From assembly GCA_028293285.1 (NCBI GenBank), contig JAQGPC010000314.1, positions 1 through 33,103 on the forward strand: 33,103 nucleotides of DNA, read 5' to 3'. Below the pieces are notes generated by a model. The model ran no database searches and was not told the DNA's origin. It saw only the letters and a program-made list of their open reading frames with translations. A program made the position numbers and the translations under genes. This stretch comes from Pedosphaera sp. Its GTDB lineage: Bacteria > Verrucomicrobiota > Verrucomicrobiia > Limisphaerales > Pedosphaeraceae. Positions within the stretch are counted from its first letter, which is position 1. Every line of letters starts with the position of its first letter. Shown piece after piece: positions 14,239-23,243 of this stretch.

Positions 14239-17127
14239 ATGAACAAAGCGCATAACCTATTTAACTCGTTTCAGAAGTTTGATTTGGGCAATGGCCAACA
14301 GGGCTCGTTCTATTCACTGCCCGCTCTCGAAAAGGCCGGAGTCGGTAACATCTCCCGCCTGCCGGTTTCCATCCGCATCGTGCTGGAATCCGTCCTGCGT
14401 AACTGCGATGGGAAAAAGGTTTCTGAAAACAGCGTCCGCACACTCGCCAATTGGAAGCCAACGGCGGAGCGTTCTGAGGAAATTCCTTTTATCGTAGCCC
14501 GTATCGTGTTGCAAGATTTCACCGGCGTTCCGTTGCTGGTCGATTTGGCTGCCATGCGTTCTGCCGCGGCGCGCCTTGGAAAAAATCCGAAAATCATCGA
14601 GCCACTCGTGCCGGTTGACCTGGTCGTGGATCATTCTGTTCAAGTGGACTTCGCCGGCAGTGCCGATGCCTTGCGCAAGAATATTGAAATTGAATTCCAG
14701 CGTAATCGCGAACGTTACCAATTTCTTAAGTGGGGCATGCAGGCATTTGACACTTTCAAGGTTGTTCCGCCGGGCATCGGCATTGTCCACCAGGTGAATT
14801 TGGAATACCTCGCCAAGGGTGTGCTGTCGGACAAGAGCGGGGTTTATTATCCGGACAGTCTGGTCGGCACCGATTCTCATACGACCATGATTAATGGTTT
14901 GGGCATCGTGGGCTGGGGCGTCGGCGGCATCGAAGCCGAAGCGGGAATGCTCGGACAACCCGTTTACTTCCTGACCCCTGACGTCGTCGGCGTGCATATG
15001 ACGGGTTCGTTGAAGGAAGGTGTTACCGCGACCGACCTTGCCCTGACCGTGACTCAGATGCTGCGCAAGGCCAAGGTGGTTGGAAAGTTTGTTGAGTTCT
15101 TTGGCGAAGGCGCTTCCGCATTGCCGGTTGTTGACCGCGCAACCATTGCCAATATGGCTCCTGAATATGGCGCCACCATGGGCTTCTTCCCGATTGATGA
15201 GGAATCCTGCCAGTATCTTAACTCCACGGGACGCACCAAGGAGCAGGTTGACGCTTTCCGTAATTATTTCAAAGCGCAGGGAATGTTCGGCATTCCACGC
15301 AAAGGTCAGTGCGACTACAGCACGGTGGTCGAATTGAATCTCAATGACGTGACACCCAGTGTTGCTGGTCCAAAACGCCCGCAAGACCGAATCAACCTTC
15401 CTGACTTAAAGGACAAGTTTAATGACTTGTTTCAAAAAACAGTTCAGGAAAATGGTTATAACAAACCAGTGGCAGATTTGGGAAAAAGATTTGCCACACA
15501 TTTTGGAACTCCGTCGGTAAGCCCCGAAGTCATCAGCGGTGGCGGCGAACAGGCTTCCGATACAGCTCCCGCTGGCACGCGCGGTTCCAATACCAGTCAA
15601 AGAAATACCAGTGCCACCTCTGAGCTGGAAATGATGAATAACCGTCCCACCCCGGACCAGGTAAAGATTCTTCCGGATAGCAAGCCCGCCCAGCATACCG
15701 ATCTTGGACACGGAGATGTTTTAATCGCATCTATCACTTCTTGCACCAACACTTCAAATCCCAGCGTCATGCTTGCGGCAGGATTGCTGGCGAAGAAGGC
15801 TGTGGAAAAAGGTCTGCAGGTCAATCCCACGGTTAAGACTTCACTAGCGCCCGGTTCGCGAGTGGTCAGTGAGTATCTAAAGAATAGCGGATTGCAGCCG
15901 TTCCTTGATCGTTTGGGCTTCCAAATTGTCGGTTACGGATGCGCCACGTGCATCGGCAATTCCGGGCCCCTTGATCCACGCTTGGAAGATACCATTGTCA
16001 GTAATGATGTCGTTGCGGCCTCTGTTCTTTCTGGAAATCGTAATTTTGAAGCGCGCGTGCATCAGAGCATCAAGGCGAACTTTCTGATGAGCCCACCGCT
16101 GGTAGTCGCCTTCGCGCTTGCCGGTCGTGTGAATATTGATATGTCCAAGGAACCGCTCGGTAAGGGCAGTGCGGGTCAGGATGTTTACCTCCGCGACATT
16201 TGGCCGACGTTGCAGGAAGTGCGCGACATGCTGCAATCTTCTTTCAGCGCGGATACTTTCCGCCAGATGTACAAGGATTTCTCTTCGCAGAATCCGCTCT
16301 GGGACAAAATTCCTTCTTCCACCGGCAATCTTTATCAGTGGGACGAAAAATCGACTTACATTCAAGAGCCTCCTTTCTTTACGGAGTTCTCGTTGCAGAC
16401 CCATCCGATTAATGAGGTTGTGCAGGCGCGTCCTTTGGCCATTTTTGGCGATTCAGTCACTACCGACCACATCAGTCCAGCGGGTGCCATCAAAGGCAGT
16501 TCGCCGGCAGGAGTTTTCCTGCAAGAGAAAGGTGTGCCGGTAATTGATTTCAATAGTTATGGCTCGCGTCGCGGGAATGATCGGATCATGGTCCGTGGAA
16601 CTTTTGCCAATGTCCGCATCAAGAACCTGATGGTTCCCGGTGTGGAAGGCGGTGTGACGGTTCTCCAACCGGAGGGTCAGCGCATGAGCATTTACGATGC
16701 GGCGATGAAGTATGCGGAGAAAAAGACTCCACTCATCGTTCTCGCCGGACAGGAATACGGCACCGGCAGCTCACGCGACTGGGCGGCCAAGGGAACCAAT
16801 CTTCTCGGAGTGAAAGTTGTCGTGGCGCAAAGCTTCGAACGTATTCATCGTTCCAACCTTGTAGGCATGGGCGTATTGCCGTTGCAATTCAAAGAAGGCA
16901 CCAGCGCGCAGACCTTGAAATTGGACGGAACGGAAACGTATGACGTGCTCGGCATGAATGCGAATCTCAAGCCGCAACAGGACTTGACTCTGCGCATCAC
17001 CCGCGCCAACGGTGAGGTGGAAAATGTCCAGGTGCGTTGCCGCATCGATACGCCGATTGAAATCGATTACTATCAGCACGGCGGCATCCTGCCTTACGTT
17101 CTGCGGCAGTTGGTTGCGACGCCATAA
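14239..17127 (+). CDS. acnA: Aconitate hydratase (AcnA/IRP type) with an internal insertion
   Basis: A 962-residue enzyme that interconverts citrate and isocitrate in the TCA cycle. The three [4Fe-4S] ligands are C502 (in '[12 protein letters not shown]') and C568 and C571 (in '[10 protein letters not shown]'), with the same 66- and 3-residue spacings as E. coli AcnA and human IRP1. The swivel domain has '[13 protein letters not shown]' and '[16 protein letters not shown]' near the C-terminus. The N-terminus [19 protein letters not shown] fits family starts, and GAGGAA lies upstream. It is about 70 residues longer than E. coli AcnA because of a polar, Ser/Thr/Gly-rich segment (about 392-474). 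The gene stands alone and ends before a terminator. Confidence 0.96.
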   Translation: MNKAHNLFNSFQKFDLGNGQQGSFYSLPALEKAGVGNISRLPVSIRIVLESVLRNCDGKKVSENSVRTLANWKPTAERSEEIPFIVARIVLQDFTGVPLLVDLAAMRSAAARLGKNPKIIEPLVPVDLVVDHSVQVDFAGSADALRKNIEIEFQRNRERYQFLKWGMQAFDTFKVVPPGIGIVHQVNLEYLAKGVLSDKSGVYYPDSLVGTDSHTTMINGLGIVGWGVGGIEAEAGMLGQPVYFLTPDVVGVHMTGSLKEGVTATDLALTVTQMLRKAKVVGKFVEFFGEGASALPVVDRATIANMAPEYGATMGFFPIDEESCQYLNSTGRTKEQVDAFRNYFKAQGMFGIPRKGQCDYSTVVELNLNDVTPSVAGPKRPQDRINLPDLKDKFNDLFQKTVQENGYNKPVADLGKRFATHFGTPSVSPEVISGGGEQASDTAPAGTRGSNTSQRNTSATSELEMMNNRPTPDQVKILPDSKPAQHTDLGHGDVLIASITSCTNTSNPSVMLAAGLLAKKAVEKGLQVNPTVKTSLAPGSRVVSEYLKNSGLQPFLDRLGFQIVGYGCATCIGNSGPLDPRLEDTIVSNDVVAASVLSGNRNFEARVHQSIKANFLMSPPLVVAFALAGRVNIDMSKEPLGKGSAGQDVYLRDIWPTLQEVRDMLQSSFSADTFRQMYKDFSSQNPLWDKIPSSTGNLYQWDEKSTYIQEPPFFTEFSLQTHPINEVVQARPLAIFGDSVTTDHISPAGAIKGSSPAGVFLQEKGVPVIDFNSYGSRRGNDRIMVRGTFANVRIKNLMVPGVEGGVTVLQPEGQRMSIYDAAMKYAEKKTPLIVLAGQEYGTGSSRDWAAKGTNLLGVKVVVAQSFERIHRSNLVGMGVLPLQFKEGTSAQTLKLDGTETYDVLGMNANLKPQQDLTLRITRANGEVENVQVRCRIDTPIEIDYYQHGGILPYVLRQLVATP

Positions 17128-17147
17128 ATAAATCTAGATAATCAACC

Positions 17148-17210
17148 TGCCCGCAAAGCGTAAGCTTGCGAATAAACATTTCGCATTCATTGTTTTGCGG
17201 GCATATTTTT
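17148..17210 (+). terminator. Rho-independent terminator-like structure after aconitase
   Basis: TGCCCGCAAA (17148-17157) pairs perfectly with TTTGCGGGCA (17194-17203) and is followed by TATTTTTA. The 36-base loop holds further small dyads (around AAGCTT and GCGAA/TTCGC). It starts 20 bases after the aconitase stop, and its T tract ends only four bases before the GTG of the next gene. Confidence 0.75.
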
Positions 17211-17214
17211 ACAA

Positions 17215-18342
17215 GTGAGCGAACAACTTCTATCGATTGCAGAGCGAGTCATTGCCCGGGCGAACCGCGAGCGGCCTGCGGACATGGTGCTGCGCGAGGA
17301 GTTGCGCGGGCAAAAGGGCATGACCCGCGATGATAGCCGGTTTGTCAGTGAAACGGTATTTGCCTATTACCGTTGGTTAGGGTGGCTGAATCGGAAGGAG
17401 CCAATGGAGCAACAATTGCGTAACGCCCGCAAATTAAAACGCTCCTTTCAGAATGATCCGCAAAGCATTCCTGAAGCAGAACTATCGCAAGCCGTACCAG
17501 CATGGGCGAAAGAGCATGTGAAGGTTTCTCCGGCTTGGTTGAAGTCATTGCAAGAGGAACCAAAACTTTGGTTGCGTGCGCGGCCAGGGCAGGGCAAGCA
17601 ACTCGCCGAAAAATTGGGTGAGTGCTGGATTGCCGGTGATGGTCCGCTCGCAGACGTATTGCGCTACGAAGGGACCGAGGATTTGTTTCGCACGCCGGAA
17701 TTTCACGCGGGCGAATTCGAATTGCAGGACATCAGTTCCCAAATGGTCGGTCTGGCCTGCGCTCCATCGCCCGGACACACGTGGTGGGACGCCTGTGCGG
17801 GTGAAGGCGGCAAGACGCTTCATATTTGTGACCTGATGCAAAACAAGGGATTGGTCTGGGCCAGTGACCGGGCTGACTGGCGTTTGAAGAAACTCAAGTT
17901 ACGGACTGCGCGCGCTAAACTTTTTAACTATCGCTCAGCGCTTTGGGATGGTGGCGCAAAATTGCCCACGAAAACCAGGTTCGATGGAATTTTGGTGGAT
18001 GCGCCTTGCAGCGGACTCGGAACCTGGCAACGGAACCCGCATGCACGCTGGACGATGACTCCTGAAGATATACGGGAACTGAGTGAAGTGCAGAAACGAC
18101 TGGTTAGTAATACTGTGCCGGTATTGAAACCCGGAGGCAGGTTGATCTATTCCGTTTGCACGTTGACCCATGCAGAAACCACGGAAGTAGCGGAAGCCAT
18201 CACGAAACAATTTCCTGATTTAAAAATCCATCCATTGATGAATCCGATGGCTGCCGGCACAACAATCGATCAACTTTGGTTCTGGCCCCAGGAAGTGGGC
18301 GGGAATGGAATGTTTGTTTGTGCTTGGGAGAAGTCGAAGTGA
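17215..18342 (+). CDS. RsmB/NOP-family RNA (cytosine-5-)-methyltransferase
   Basis: A 375-residue SAM-dependent methyltransferase of the RsmB/RsmF/NOP2 family, which methylates carbon 5 of cytosines in rRNA (or tRNA). The SAM-binding motif is 'WWDACAGEGGKT', motif IV is 'VDAPCSGLGTWQRNP' with C265, and motif VI 'SVCTLTHAET' holds the catalytic C315. An N-terminal region of about 180 residues precedes the core, as in RsmB-like proteins, where it helps bind RNA. The exact target site cannot be told from sequence. The start is GTG at 17215, chosen because upstream lies the aconitase terminator. No Shine-Dalgarno is present. A stem-loop spans the stop codon. Confidence 0.88.
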   Translation: MSEQLLSIAERVIARANRERPADMVLREELRGQKGMTRDDSRFVSETVFAYYRWLGWLNRKEPMEQQLRNARKLKRSFQNDPQSIPEAELSQAVPAWAKEHVKVSPAWLKSLQEEPKLWLRARPGQGKQLAEKLGECWIAGDGPLADVLRYEGTEDLFRTPEFHAGEFELQDISSQMVGLACAPSPGHTWWDACAGEGGKTLHICDLMQNKGLVWASDRADWRLKKLKLRTARAKLFNYRSALWDGGAKLPTKTRFDGILVDAPCSGLGTWQRNPHARWTMTPEDIRELSEVQKRLVSNTVPVLKPGGRLIYSVCTLTHAETTEVAEAITKQFPDLKIHPLMNPMAAGTTIDQLWFWPQEVGGNGMFVCAWEKSK

Positions 18343-18353
18343 TGACTTCTCCC
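18326..18353. terminator. Stem-loop over the stop codon between convergent genes
   Basis: GGGAGAAGTC (18326-18335) and GACTTCTCCC (18344-18353) pair perfectly over an 8-base loop that contains the TGA of the RNA methyltransferase gene. It lies 13 bases from the end of the convergent GspG-like gene. There is no T tract on either side, so it may be a 3'-end stabiliser or weak terminator. Confidence 0.5.
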
Positions 18354-18365
18354 CGCCGCGACTGC

Positions 18366-18776
18366 CTAATTTGAACGATAGTAATCGTCTTGATTTTGGG
18401 CAGTGCTGTCGTCAAATCTCTTGTTTGGACCGGCTGAGCGGACCATGACACCTTCGCCCGCGAAGTAAATTCTAAGCGCTGTTCCCCAAGGATCGACAAA
18501 CTCACCCTTGCTATTCAGGTCTTTTTTACGACCAACGAGAATAATCAGGTTCTTGGAGTTATTGCCTTGTAAGGCCTTGGCTACGTCCATATTGCTGCCC
18601 ACAGGGTAGCTGCCGACTCGCTCCTTGTATTGTTGGAGAGCGATGAAGAGGTTATCAACATCCTCATTAAACTGGCTCGTTCTGGCGTTTACGCGAATAG
18701 TATTGATTGATTGAACCGCCCAACCAATCCCAACTAGCAGAGTTACTACACCGATGATTAAAAGTATGCGCTTCAT
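18366..18776 (-). CDS. Membrane-anchored protein resembling GspG pseudopilins, without a prepilin signal
   Basis: Starting at ATG 18776, the protein has 136 residues. MKRILLIIGVVTLLVGIGWA is a single hydrophobic N-terminal anchor. The rest resembles the C-terminal half of type II secretion major pseudopilin GspG: 'ALQQYKERVGSYP' (46-58), 'FVDPWGTALRIYF' (93-105) and 'SAGPNKRFDD' (114-123). The GspG cleavage motif (Gly followed by Phe-x-x-x-Glu) is absent, so it is unlikely to be processed as a true pilin. An upstream TTG at 18800 would add eight residues of no recognised kind. It lies 38 bases after the LacI-family gene on the same strand. The role is unknown, and a surface or periplasmic GspG-fold protein is the best guess. 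Confidence 0.75.
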   Translation of the reverse strand: MKRILLIIGVVTLLVGIGWAVQSINTIRVNARTSQFNEDVDNLFIALQQYKERVGSYPVGSNMDVAKALQGNNSKNLIILVGRKKDLNSKGEFVDPWGTALRIYFAGEGVMVRSAGPNKRFDDSTAQNQDDYYRSN

Positions 18777-18814
18777 ACCTTGAAGGTAGAAGCATACCAA
18801 GTGCCAACGAAAAG

Positions 18815-19852
18815 TTAAGCTTGGGCGGGCGAGGCGAGTTGGACTTTTGCGGGTGCAGCCGTGCTGGAGCGAACCACGATTTCAGCCCTTAACCGCTTAA
18901 CTTCCGGCCGCTCGCCCTGAAGTAATTTCATCATGGAATCCATGGCGGCTGAGCCCAGGCGAAACTTGGGTTGCCGTATGGTCGTTAACGGGACACGAAA
19001 ATATTCGCTGGTAAGAATATTGCCAAAACCAACCACGGAGAGATCCTGCGGAATTTTGATGCCTTGGTTGAGAAGTGTATTGGCACAACCGATGGCGACG
19101 AGGTCGTTAACGGCCTGTATCGCCGTCGCGCTGGTGGCTTCATTCATGAACTGCAAGGCGGCTTTGGCACCATCTTCGATGCTATTGCCAGCTTGAAAAA
19201 TCAAACGGTCATCCACTTCCAACCCAGACTCGCGCAAGGCCCGGCGGTAACCTTCAAATCGTTCCTGTGACCACGGCGCGCCGTGTGGACCGGCAAAGAA
19301 TGCAATATTGCGGTGACCTAATTGGAGCAGATGTTGAGTGATGGCATAGCTGCCCAGGATGTCATCACTTTCGACACTGGCAAACTGACGGCAGAAAGGA
19401 GCGGCGTGGCCTAGAATTACCACTGGAGTTTTGCGTGCTTGGAGTGCCTGATAAATAGGAGCATCGGGACTCAACCGGTAAACCGGGGAAATAAATATTC
19501 CATCCACACGCCGGGCCATCAGGCGTTGAATGCAGGCTTCCTCACGCTCTTCCTTGTTCAGAGTCTGCGCTAGAATAATATCAAAGCCCAGTTCATGGGC
19601 ACGTTCTTCAATGGCCAACAGGACGCGAGCGAATGAAGGGTTGGTAATCGAGGAAATGACCACGCCTAAAAACCGGCTGGTGCGGGTGCGAAGACTTTGG
19701 GCGGTGGAATCGGGCACATAGCCCATTTGCAACGCGAGCGTCTTTACCCGGGCTTTGGTGGCGGCGGAAATGTCAGGAGCATTCCGCATCACCTTGGATA
19801 CGGTCATGACCGAGACTCCGGCGCGATCTGCGATGTCTTTAAGTCGAACCAT
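18815..19852 (-). CDS. LacI-family transcriptional regulator
   Basis: A 345-residue repressor-type protein. The N-terminal helix-turn-helix is complete (MVRLKDIADRAGVSVMTVSK, residues 1-20) and is followed by the hinge 'GYVPDSTAQSLRTRTS' (44-59), then a periplasmic-binding-like ligand domain from 'FLGVVISSITNPSF' to about 330 with the typical 'FAGPHGAPWSQERFEGYRRAL'. LacI regulators mostly bind sugars or nucleosides, but the ligand cannot be read here. The ATG is 2 bases downstream of the nadK stop, so the two are probably translated from one message. No sugar-use gene is adjacent, so it may act on distant promoters. The motif set is intact, so it should bind DNA. Confidence 0.93.
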   Translation of the reverse strand: MVRLKDIADRAGVSVMTVSKVMRNAPDISAATKARVKTLALQMGYVPDSTAQSLRTRTSRFLGVVISSITNPSFARVLLAIEERAHELGFDIILAQTLNKEEREEACIQRLMARRVDGIFISPVYRLSPDAPIYQALQARKTPVVILGHAAPFCRQFASVESDDILGSYAITQHLLQLGHRNIAFFAGPHGAPWSQERFEGYRRALRESGLEVDDRLIFQAGNSIEDGAKAALQFMNEATSATAIQAVNDLVAIGCANTLLNQGIKIPQDLSVVGFGNILTSEYFRVPLTTIRQPKFRLGSAAMDSMMKLLQGERPEVKRLRAEIVVRSSTAAPAKVQLASPAQA

Positions 19853-19854
19853 GG

Positions 19855-20739
19855 TTATACGTTAGCTCCGCTCCAGTGCAGTTTACGACGCAAGGTTTCG
19901 AAAAAGGAACTTCCCGGCAAATGCAGCAGACGAACGGAATCCCGGCTGCGGCTGATCGTGACCACATCGCCCGCCGCCATTTCGGTTATTCCCTGACCAT
20001 CAGCACTGAGAATGGTTTCTGGTTTGGGACTTACCACTTTGACTTCTATTTTCGAATCGAGACTGACGATGACAGACCGATTGGAAAGTGTATGCGGGCA
20101 AATTGGCGTTATTTGAAAGACATCAGCGGCAGGATGCACCACGGCGCCACCGGCAGAAAGAGCGTAAGCCGTGGAGCCGGTTGGTGAACTGACAATCAAA
20201 CCATCGCAACGATATCGCGTGAGAGACTCGCCATTAACGCTGACCTCCAGACTGATCAGCCGTGAAACAATTCCGCGGCTGATGACAAAATCATTCAGAG
20301 CGCACGTTTGAATGCGCCGTCCTCGACCGCGGCCATTCACTTCAATCAAGGCACGCGATTCCAAAACAAATTCGCCCTTTAAGACTTGCTTCAATGCCTG
20401 CGGCATCTCCTGTGAAGAAACGGCTGTAAGAAAGCCAAGGCCGCCTATGTTGATGCCCAAGATGGGAGTGCGTGAACCGGCAATTTCACTGGCCACCCGG
20501 AGCATGGTGCCATCGCCGCCAAAGACCAGCAGCAGATCCACGTCCTTGGTCAGTGAAGCAGTATCCGGATAAATTTTGGATTTCAGACCAGCCATGTGGG
20601 CAGTAACAGCATCACTGCACACCTGCCGACCGCTTCGGGCGATGATTTGGGCAGCCTTGGTAATAAATCCACTGCAGGAAACCTTTTCCGAGTTTCCGAT
20701 GAGTCCCACGCGCTTAATTGCTTTAGCTAGTTTTTTCAA
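19855..20739 (-). CDS. nadK: NAD kinase (ATP-NAD kinase)
   Basis: A 294-residue kinase that phosphorylates NAD to NADP in the cytoplasm. The conserved 'FGGDGT' (73-78) with catalytic D76 is present, as are 'GINIGGLGFLT' (95-105), 'ALNDFVISRG' with the NAD-binding N149-D150, and 'SSPTGSTAYALSAGG' (184-198). This is the full set of NadK signatures. The start ATG lies within the last 17 bases of tlyA, so the two are translationally coupled. The LacI-family gene follows at once. The neighbour tlyA-nadK order is common in bacteria. Length and motifs are normal. Confidence 0.95.
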   Translation of the reverse strand: MKKLAKAIKRVGLIGNSEKVSCSGFITKAAQIIARSGRQVCSDAVTAHMAGLKSKIYPDTASLTKDVDLLLVFGGDGTMLRVASEIAGSRTPILGINIGGLGFLTAVSSQEMPQALKQVLKGEFVLESRALIEVNGRGRGRRIQTCALNDFVISRGIVSRLISLEVSVNGESLTRYRCDGLIVSSPTGSTAYALSAGGAVVHPAADVFQITPICPHTLSNRSVIVSLDSKIEVKVVSPKPETILSADGQGITEMAAGDVVTISRSRDSVRLLHLPGSSFFETLRRKLHWSGANV

Positions 20740-21472
20740 TCAACGCAAAAAATTCTTTGTTTCCCGCCGGGCCCAGTAATGGTGATTCTGTGGAACCGAC
20801 CCATTTTATCGAAGGCTGTCCATTTACAAATTCCTCCAACTCGCGCAATACCCTTGCGTGAATTGCCGGATCGGTAATGACGCCTTTGCCTTTATCTGCT
20901 TCAGCCTTGCCCGCCTCGAACTGCGGCTTGACCAGCGCGACGATTCTACCGGATGTTCGCAGTAATGCAACCGCAACGGGAAGAATCTTGCTGAGCGAAA
21001 TAAACGAGCAGTCAATGACGGCAAGGTCGAAGGGAACGAAAGGCGAGGGGAACCGGGCCGAAGTCACTTCGCGTGCATTGGTTTTTTCCATGACTACAAC
21101 CCGCGTGTCCTGGCGGAGTTTCCAGGCCAATTGACCGTGTCCGACATCCACCGCATAAACTTTGGCCGCGCCGTGCTGGAGCAGGCAATCAGTAAATCCA
21201 CCCGTGGAAGCACCCAGATCAATGGCGGTTTGGCCGGTGGGGTCCACTTGGAAATGTTTCAGGGCATGTTCGAGTTTAAGACCGCCTCGGCTGACATATT
21301 TTTCACCCGCGATGAGGGCGATTTCATCTTGTGGTTGGACGCGATCGCTCGGCTTGCGCGCGGGTTGCTGGTTGATGGACACCTGGCCCGCCATGATGGC
21401 ACGCTGTGCTCTCTCACGGCTTTCGCATAAGCCGCGTTCAACCAACGCTTGATCCAGACGATTCATGGCCAT
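20723..21472 (-). CDS. tlyA: TlyA-family rRNA 2'-O-methyltransferase (S4 domain)
   Basis: A 249-residue protein of the TlyA/FtsJ-like group. An S4 RNA-binding domain occupies the N-terminus (about 4-60, 'RLDQALVERGLCESRERAQ') and is followed by the linker 'YVSRGGLKLEHAL' (59-71). The SAM-binding motif is 'IDLGASTGGFTD' (84-95), with 'YAVDVGHGQL' after it. Family members methylate the 2'-hydroxyl of cytidines in 16S and 23S rRNA, and some are also called haemolysins. A function in rRNA modification is the safer reading. The end overlaps the start of nadK by 17 bases. The receiver-like gene lies 81 bases upstream on the same strand. An internal ATG at 21466 is also possible. Confidence 0.92.
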   Translation of the reverse strand: MAMNRLDQALVERGLCESRERAQRAIMAGQVSINQQPARKPSDRVQPQDEIALIAGEKYVSRGGLKLEHALKHFQVDPTGQTAIDLGASTGGFTDCLLQHGAAKVYAVDVGHGQLAWKLRQDTRVVVMEKTNAREVTSARFPSPFVPFDLAVIDCSFISLSKILPVAVALLRTSGRIVALVKPQFEAGKAEADKGKGVITDPAIHARVLRELEEFVNGQPSIKWVGSTESPLLGPAGNKEFFALIEKTS

Positions 21473-21553
21473 CTGGAAATACTATGCGGGAGTTTCAGTC
21501 TGGCGACAACCCGGCATTCATCCATATTGAACGGCGAAATGATTAAAATCAGC

Positions 21554-22021
21554 TTAAGCCCGGTTGGACTGAACGTATGCCTGGGCGTCACGGAAACTGT
21601 GAAGAAAGAAAGTATTATCGCTGACGGCCTTCTCAATAAGTTGCTTTAGAAGAAAAATCTCCGAGACATTCAACACGGCGTGAACACTCTGCTGAAACGC
21701 CTGCATGGGTGTGAACGTTTGGAAGGAGCTGCCGAAAAGAATGATCGTGGCATGTCGGCGCTGTTGCATGGGCATTACCTGAAGACCTTGCAAAGTTGAA
21801 TTTTCAGCCAGGGAATTTGCAGCAAACAATTCTTCCAAAATTACGACTTGATAACGAATCTGGCTGAAACGCGTGGCAAAGTCACTATGCGTTGCCGCTG
21901 TATGGACTTTATAGCCCAGTTCGTGCAGAGCAGCTTTGGCAGTTTCGAGCCACTCGGGTGTGGAAAAGGCCAGCAATGCAGGCTTGTCCGTTGCGCTGAT
22001 AAAATCAAACTCTTCGGCCAT
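21554..22021 (-). CDS. Receiver-like (degenerate response-regulator fold) protein in the pilT/pilU cluster
   Basis: A 155-residue protein with alternating strands and helices like a response-regulator receiver domain. The first strand is 'PALLAFSTPEW' (14-24) and the stretch 'YQVVILEELFAANS' occupies the place of the phosphoacceptor strand. The acidic pocket usually near residue 10 and the aspartate at the end of strand 3 are not evident ('VVILEEL' has glutamates there), so phosphorylation is doubtful. The ATG is 3 bases after the end of the pilU-like gene, so it is cotranscribed. It may bind the pilus ATPases or a regulator, but this is inferred from position. I do not recognise a named family. 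Confidence 0.72.
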   Translation of the reverse strand: MAEEFDFISATDKPALLAFSTPEWLETAKAALHELGYKVHTAATHSDFATRFSQIRYQVVILEELFAANSLAENSTLQGLQVMPMQQRRHATIILFGSSFQTFTPMQAFQQSVHAVLNVSEIFLLKQLIEKAVSDNTFFLHSFRDAQAYVQSNRA

Positions 22022-22024
22022 AGA

Positions 22025-23230
22025 TTATTTTAGTTTAAGGGTGGCGGGTATGGGTGGTGCGGCAGACTTGCCGATGCCTAGTGCCTCTTTCATTTTCAAA
22101 CCGTTAAGTTCAGTGGTACTTTCGCCGCGGGACTTCTTCAAGTTGTCAATGCCGCGGGTTACCGGGCCGCGCTTCGAACAATAGAGCATTGCAGTTTCTT
22201 CCGTTATGATTCCCTGCTCGAAAGCTTCCAGCGCGGAGTAGTCGAATGTCCGCCAACCGAAGGACTGGCTGGACTCAATGATTTCGTAAAAGCTTTTTCC
22301 CTCATTTTCCCCCTGCACAATGCTTTCCTTGGTGCGAAGATTGGAGCCCATGATCTCCAGCATGGCGTGACGTCCACCACCAATTTTAGGCACCAACCGT
22401 TGACTGACCACCCAGCGTAAAGTATCAGCGAGACGCAGGCGAATCTGTTCCTGTTCCTCAGTTTCGAACATACCCAGAATACGATTGATGGTCTGGCCGG
22501 CATCCACCGTATGCAGTGTGCTTAACACCAAGTGGCCCGTTTCCGCGGCGCTCAAGGCAATTTTAACCGTATCGCGATCGCGCATTTCACCGACCAGAAT
22601 TATTTTGGGAGCCTGGCGTAGGGCGGCACGAAGACCACTGGAAAAATTATCAAAATCGGTCCCCAATTCCCGTTGATTGAAAGTTGCCTTGTGATGGGGA
22701 TGAACAAATTCAACCGGGTCTTCCAGAGTGATGATATGAATGGCCTTGGTGCGATTAAACTCATTCAAGACGGCGGCCAGGGTGGTGGATTTGCCGGAGC
22801 CAGTAGAGCCAGTTACCAGGACCAAGCCTGTTTTCTCCTTGGGAATCTGGTAAATAATTTCTGGCAGTTTCAGTCCCTCAAGAGTGGGAATCTTGGTGTT
22901 TAATTTACGCAACACGATGGAGTAATTGTTGCGCTGGGAGAATATGTTGATACGAAAGCGGGCTTTATCCAGAACAGTATAAGCCGCATCGCACGAACCC
23001 GTTTTGAGCAGATCACGAAGGTTCCATTGATTTTCACCCACCAGGTTGAGTGCAATCATTTCCGTTTGGAACGGAGTCAGCTTTTCAATGGGAGGATCAC
23101 AGGCTACCGGAGTCAACTCGCCTGCTGATTCCACTTGCAAGGGCTTCTCGACGGTGAAAATCAGGTCAGACACCTCCGGCGCGGAGTCCAACATCGTTGA
23201 TAATATGTAGTCCAGTTCGGGCCGTCGCAT
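22025..23230 (-). CDS. PilT/PilU-type pilus retraction ATPase (PilU-like)
   Basis: A 401-residue secretion/twitching ATPase of the PilT superfamily. Walker A is 'GSTGSGKS' (141-148), the Asp box is 'ITLEDPVEFVH' (167-177), Walker B is 'ILVGEMRD' with E215, and the His box is 'TGHLVLSTLH' (231-240). The PilT motif AIRNLIRE is not seen here; the matching place reads 'NLRTKESIVQGE'. Together with the extra C-terminal tail of about 45 residues, this favours a PilU-like second ATPase. Such proteins work as hexamers at the inner-membrane base of type IV pili. The gene lies 13 bases downstream of pilT and 3 bases upstream of the receiver-like gene. Confidence 0.9.
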   Translation of the reverse strand: MRRPELDYILSTMLDSAPEVSDLIFTVEKPLQVESAGELTPVACDPPIEKLTPFQTEMIALNLVGENQWNLRDLLKTGSCDAAYTVLDKARFRINIFSQRNNYSIVLRKLNTKIPTLEGLKLPEIIYQIPKEKTGLVLVTGSTGSGKSTTLAAVLNEFNRTKAIHIITLEDPVEFVHPHHKATFNQRELGTDFDNFSSGLRAALRQAPKIILVGEMRDRDTVKIALSAAETGHLVLSTLHTVDAGQTINRILGMFETEEQEQIRLRLADTLRWVVSQRLVPKIGGGRHAMLEIMGSNLRTKESIVQGENEGKSFYEIIESSQSFGWRTFDYSALEAFEQGIITEETAMLYCSKRGPVTRGIDNLKKSRGESTTELNGLKMKEALGIGKSAAPPIPATLKLK

Positions 23231-23243
23231 AATTTAAAATTTT

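Noticed and set aside
14314-15384. 356-codon open frame on the minus strand
   Set aside because: It lies wholly antisense to aconitase, has no recognisable domain, and aconitase is certain. It is a shadow of codon bias.
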